A stretch of 44,009 nucleotides of DNA. Origin: Gammaproteobacteria bacterium. GTDB lineage: Bacteria > Pseudomonadota > Gammaproteobacteria > Pseudomonadales > Porticoccaceae. The stretch spans positions 1 to 44,009 of the forward strand of contig JADJET010000002.1 in the NCBI GenBank assembly GCA_016708925.1. Direction: 5' to 3'. Both the position numbers and the translations under genes were made by a program. A model generated the notes under the pieces. It did not search any database. It was not told the DNA's origin and saw only the letters and a list, made by a program, of their open reading frames with translations. Each line of letters starts with the position of its first letter. Position 1 is the stretch's first letter. This document shows, piece after piece, positions 41,593 through 44,009 of this stretch.

Positions 41593-42041
41593 AGCGATGC
41601 ACGCTCAACCGCGCCAACGCAGCCCTGCCGACCGATTCGGCTGGCCGCGATTCTGCCCGTTGGCGTTGCTTGCCCGCCGCGCCGTTATGCGCGGCCGCCA
41701 ACCTCTTTCCTTCGTGTGCCCAGAACTGATCTTCAACTGGCAGAACGCGCGATGACGATGGTCGCCAGTGGCAGGCGATGGAAAGTCCTATCACGAGCGT
41801 CGCGGCCACCAATCCGACAACTGCTGGAACAATCTGACAACAGCGCCGGCATATCGAAGACCGCCGGCGTCGTTTCGAAGCCCCGCCCCTGTAGGCCGAA
41901 ATGGCAACGCCTGCGGTTGAAACGCGTGAGCGTTTCCTGCACCCGCCACCTGAGGATCGCGAGCGGCTGCGGCAACGCTGGCAGCAGATGAGCCCGGAAG
42001 ACTGGAAAGGCCAGCGCGATTGCGAGTCCCATCGCGATTGA
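41589..42041 (+). CDS. DUF3106-like protein (frameshifted)
   Basis: ATG 41589 overlaps the previous stop (ATGA). After an exported-looking N-terminus, the end is distinctive: TRERFLHPPPEDRERLRQRWQQMSPEDWKGQRD, the repeated (L)PPE.RERLRQRWQQMSPE pattern of DUF3106. Frame changes occur at about 41680, 41760, 41850 and 41890. About 150 residues. Function unknown; it is the third gene of the sigma group. Confidence 0.6.
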
Positions 42042-42097
42042 ATACCGGCGCGATTCGGCCGATGCGGTCGGCAGCGGTCGCCCCGCCGCTACGGCTG

Positions 42098-42760
42098 ATG
42101 CTGGCTGTTTCCACCTCTGTTGCTCGCCGGCTGTGCCTACCAGCCAGCACTTCGGCCGTCAACTTCCGGCACCACCGGCCGCCTCGCAGAGTCTGGCGCA
42201 AACCATAGAGCGCGAAAATGACCCCTGTGCAGCGGCTCGCGTGCGCCATTGGTTCGCGCCGATCGAGCAAGGCAAATCCGCGCCTGACACGGAGCGCCTC
42301 CGCCTCGCCAACAATTTTTCAATGACGCCCGTTTCACTACAGCGGGGAAGTCTGGCGACAGCAGGACTACTGGGGCCACGCCGGTCGAATTCCTGATCTG
42401 GGATGCCGGCGATTATGAGGAATTCGCCATCGCCAAATACTTTACCCCTTACGCGGATGGGCATCGTGGACAGCGCATTGCGGGTCACCTACGTCAAGGC
42501 GCTCTCGTTCGACCAGCCACACATGGTGCTCGCCTGGTACGAAACCCCGGACGCCGACCCCCTGGTCCTCGACAATATCGAGCCGCACATTCTCCCCGCC
42601 AGCCAGCGGCCGGATCTGAATCCCGCCCACAGCTTCAACGGGTCGATCTCGAAGCTGGCGCAATCGCCGTCAGCAGGTCCGATCGGGGACGCGGCCACCC
42701 TCTCCCACTGGCGGCAATTGCGGGAAAGACCTGCCCGTGCAGCCCACCGGGTCGTAAGGG
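42098..42760 (+). CDS. Transglutaminase-like cysteine protease, BTLCP/LapG-like, lipoprotein (frameshifted)
   Basis: ATG 42098 and joined frames give a lipoprotein signal ending PLLLAGCAYQPA. The bacterial transglutaminase-like cysteine protease pattern follows: RVRHWFAPIEQGKSAPDTERLRLANNFF, VEFLIWDAGDYEEFAIAKYFT, LRVTYVKALSFDQPHMVLAWYETPDADPLVLDN, then ILPASQRPDLNPAHSFNG. His (QPHMVL) and Asp (VLDN) of the triad are present. The Cys expected in GDCEDFAIAKY is read as Tyr (TAT), a one-base difference in an error-prone region. LapG-type enzymes clip surface adhesins. The 3' end is approximate. Confidence 0.75.
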
Positions 42761-42816
42761 GTAGATACGACGGCGGGTGCGGGCCGCTCGCCCGCCCATG
42801 GAAAGCGTCGCAACAT

Positions 42817-42859
42817 CGTAGGCCGGATAAGCCGCAGGCGCATCCGGCAAGCAGCGCAT
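42817..42859. repeat. REP-type palindromic repeat, copy 1
   Basis: Starts CGTAGGCCGGATAAGCCGC and returns through GCGCATCCGGCAAGC. GCCGGAT pairs with ATCCGGC. Form and sequence are those of enterobacterial-style REP units. The copy at 43804 is nearly identical. It lies after the BTLCP gene, as REPs usually lie after genes. Confidence 0.75.
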
Positions 42860-43011
42860 CCGCCGCAACCCCCACCTGACTCGGTCGCGGGCCGTCCTGC
42901 GCGAGGATTTACACCGGGGTGGGCATCGCAGGGTGCACTGCGCCTACTCCGCCCTCAGCCGCCTTCATTAATAAATCCTGCTGCCGGGGCGTGACGGACT
43001 TTGGATACGTC
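42860..43011. other. Intergenic tail after REP copy 1
   Basis: About 150 bases between the REP and the end of the minus-strand parE gene. The minus-strand continuation of parE shows no further gene, and I see nothing recognisable on the plus strand. Confidence 0.4.
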
Positions 43012-43289
43012 CTAACGATCCTCTCGGTAGAAGCACAGGCGCAGCATACATAGATGGTTGTCCTTTGAAGTTCGTAGCGCATTTCGTAATGTCCTACGAG
43101 AATCCGCTGCACATCACGCGGCGCAAATTCAAACAGAAGGTCTGCCCATGCGCGGGTGGGTCAACATGATGGCTGGCGTTGGGGTCAATGCCTGCACAGT
43201 ACGCGCGGCGGTCATTTGTTCATCAGCATTGTGAACTCACACAGTCCCGCCAGATCGGCGAGCGCCTTGCTGGTCCACTTCAGTTCCAT
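43012..43289 (-). CDS. ParE/RelE-type toxin (frameshifted)
   Basis: Starts at ATG 43289 with MELKWTSKALADLAGLCEF, then TAARTVQALT, LTHPRMGRP, EFAPRDVQRILVGHYEMRYELQRTTIYVLRL and REDR before TAG 43012-43014. This is the full ParE toxin pattern, ending in the hallmark IYVLRLWH.REDR. About 92 residues. Three or four indels break the frame (about 43200, 43150, 43040). Its ATG overlaps the antitoxin stop by one base. ParE toxins block DNA gyrase; RelE relatives cut mRNA. Confidence 0.75.
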
Positions 43290-43559
43290 CACTGCGGCAG
43301 GGGCAGTGGCTCATCGGTGTCGAAATGCCATTGGCCCACGCCTGCACGATCTGGTGGTCGACCGCGCGCCAGCGTCCACGCCAATCAACAACGCCTCCGG
43401 CCAGGCGGCTGTGCCTTTCCTCCAGATCGATCCACGCCGCCAGCGCCTGCTTCATGATCCAGCCACGGGACCGCTCCAGACGGAGGGCCATCTGGTCGAT
43501 CTTTTTCCGCCAATGACAGCGGAACATGCGCGGTCAGCACTCGTTTCGGTTTGCGCCAT
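43289..43559 (-). CDS. ParD-like ribbon-helix-helix antitoxin (frameshifted)
   Basis: Starts at ATG 43559, with GGAG eight bases upstream: MAQTETSVLTAHVPLSLAEKIDQMALRLERSRGWIMKQALAAWIDLEE, an Arc/CopG-type RHH domain, then VDHQIVQAWANGL and PLPLPQ before TGA 43289-43291. Frame slips near 43530, 43500 and 43390. About 90 residues. Antitoxin-first order, translationally coupled to the toxin. Confidence 0.78.
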
Positions 43560-43584
43560 AGCGGATCTCCGGATGATCTACTTC

Positions 43585-43614
43585 GATTTCAGGTTAATCG
43601 ATTTCAAGTTAATC
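43585..43614 (-). promoter_or_regulatory. Tandem 15-bp operator-like repeats upstream of parD
   Basis: GATTTCAGGTTAATC (43585-43599) is followed directly by GATTTCAAGTTAATC (43600-43614), one mismatch. It lies 26 bases upstream of the antitoxin ATG in an AT-rich patch, the position of RHH antitoxin operators, which are often short direct repeats. Confidence 0.65.
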
Positions 43615-43676
43615 GTAATGATTGGGTCTAGTACCGGGCGTATCGTCGATGTGAGCACCATCGGTTACCCTCCGAT

Positions 43677-43760
43677 CCTCGACAATATCGAACCCCGCAT
43701 CCTGCCCGCCGGGAAGCGGCCGGACCTGACGCCGGCGTGCAGCTTCAACGGCTCGGACTC
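43677..43760 (+). pseudogene. Divergent C-terminal fragment of a second BTLCP-like gene
   Basis: Reads ILDNIEPRILPAGKRPDLTPACSFNGSD, parallel to VLDNIEPHILPASQRPDLNPAHSFNGSI at 42567-42650. The two DNA segments agree at roughly three quarters of positions by eye, too diverged to be an assembly duplicate. Upstream protein sequence of the family is missing, so it is a truncated paralogue. A REP unit follows it, as it does the first copy. Confidence 0.6.
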
Positions 43761-43803
43761 TGGCTGGCGAGCTGCGCTTACCCGCCCTACGCAACAGTCG
43801 GCA

Positions 43804-43860
43804 TCGTAGGCCGGATAAGCTGCAGGCGCAGGTAATCCACCCATCCGGCAAGCAGCGCAT
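43804..43860. repeat. REP-type palindromic repeat, copy 2
   Basis: CGTAGGCCGGATAAGCTGC, then an extra 13 bases relative to copy 1, then ATCCGGCAAGCAGCGCAT. A second half-unit, GCGCTTACCCGCCCTACG in inverted orientation, stands just before it (about 43777-43794), so this may be a composite REP pair. Confidence 0.75.
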
Positions 43861-43873
43861 AATGATCAACTAC

Positions 43874-43903
43874 AAAACCCGCCGCAGCTTGCACCGCGGC
43901 GGG
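43874..43903 (-). terminator. Intrinsic terminator of the minus-strand gene at the window edge
   Basis: Stem CCCGCCGC (43878-43885) pairs with GCGGCGGG (43896-43903), loop 10. On the minus strand it is followed by TTTT (43877-43874). It should end transcription of the gene entering from the right edge. Confidence 0.75.
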
Positions 43904-44009
43904 GCAGAATCCCCTGACCCGAACCAGGAGGATCCCGGACCACCCTGCCATTGGTCATCAGGCCGTTTAGGTCTGTCGTCACACCCTGCAGCACGATGGT
44001 CTGAGTGCC
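43904..44009 (-). CDS. Probable C-terminus of a large type I-secreted adhesin (partial)
   Basis: From the right edge the minus strand reads GTQTIVLQGV, then LNGLMTNGRVVRD. Large RTX/LapA-type adhesins typically end with a TQTIVLQGVDLT segment and an (I)IQDLL.NG-type last helix that serves type I secretion. Only about 30 residues are visible and an indel probably hides the stop just before the terminator. Nearness of a LapG-like protease gene supports the idea. Confidence 0.4.

Overview
The window looks like a stretch of a high-GC gammaproteobacterial chromosome. The reasons are the housekeeping genes (SppA, YihY/BrkB, a glyoxalase II-like YcbL homologue, DUF2069 next to ArsC, DeaD-type helicase, Prc, exonuclease III), REP-type repeats, and a near-consensus gammaproteobacterial XerCD dif site at 37234-37261. 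The dif site would place the window at the replication terminus. The consensus carries many single-base indels: very many before about 5.2 kb and after about 37 kb, fewer between. Many genes are therefore readable only by joining frames, and I describe them as frameshifted genes. I think most breaks are sequencing or assembly error rather than decay.

Layout. 1-5.2 kb: end of an acyl-CoA thioesterase, a small membrane protein, then an RND efflux pair (periplasmic adaptor and inner-membrane pump); the pump gene is interrupted by 65 consecutive T. 5.2-6.8 kb (minus): luciferase-like F420-type oxidoreductase and a YcbL-like metallo-hydrolase. 6.9-11.5 kb: an accessory island that ends near tRNA-Ser(UGA). 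It holds a P4-type integrase lacking its arm-binding domain, a detached arm-domain fragment, a methyltransferase tail fragment, two or three RelE/HigBA-type toxin-antitoxin loci, and a toxin-antitoxin-SecB-like chaperone (TAC) module behind a perfect 16-bp palindrome. 11.8-13.5 kb: tRNA-Ser, polyphosphate kinase 2, sulfotransferase.

13.6-23.4 kb (minus): a three-gene operon of very large proteins (about 725, 1063 and 1466 aa) with no recognised function and no signal peptides. It is the best candidate here for an undescribed system. 23.7-27.4 kb (minus): arsC, DUF2069, sppA and an AcoX-like ATP-NAD kinase family gene, divergent from yihY and a TlpA-like lipoprotein. 29.6-33.4 kb (minus): DEAD-box helicase, short-chain dehydrogenase, DUF4124-glutaredoxin protein. 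33.5-37.1 kb (plus): methyltransferase, VOC protein, thiolase, SnoaL-like protein, DUF1993 protein.

37.2-44 kb: dif, then prc, xthA, a His-rich exported protein, a sigma-70 factor/DUF3619/DUF3106 group, a LapG-like transglutaminase-type protease, and on the minus strand a parDE module. A divergent fragment of the LapG-like gene follows, then REP elements and, at the edge, a terminator and the probable C-terminus of a large type I-secreted adhesin. The LapG-like protease beside an adhesin end suggests a Lap-type surface adhesion locus continuing beyond the window.
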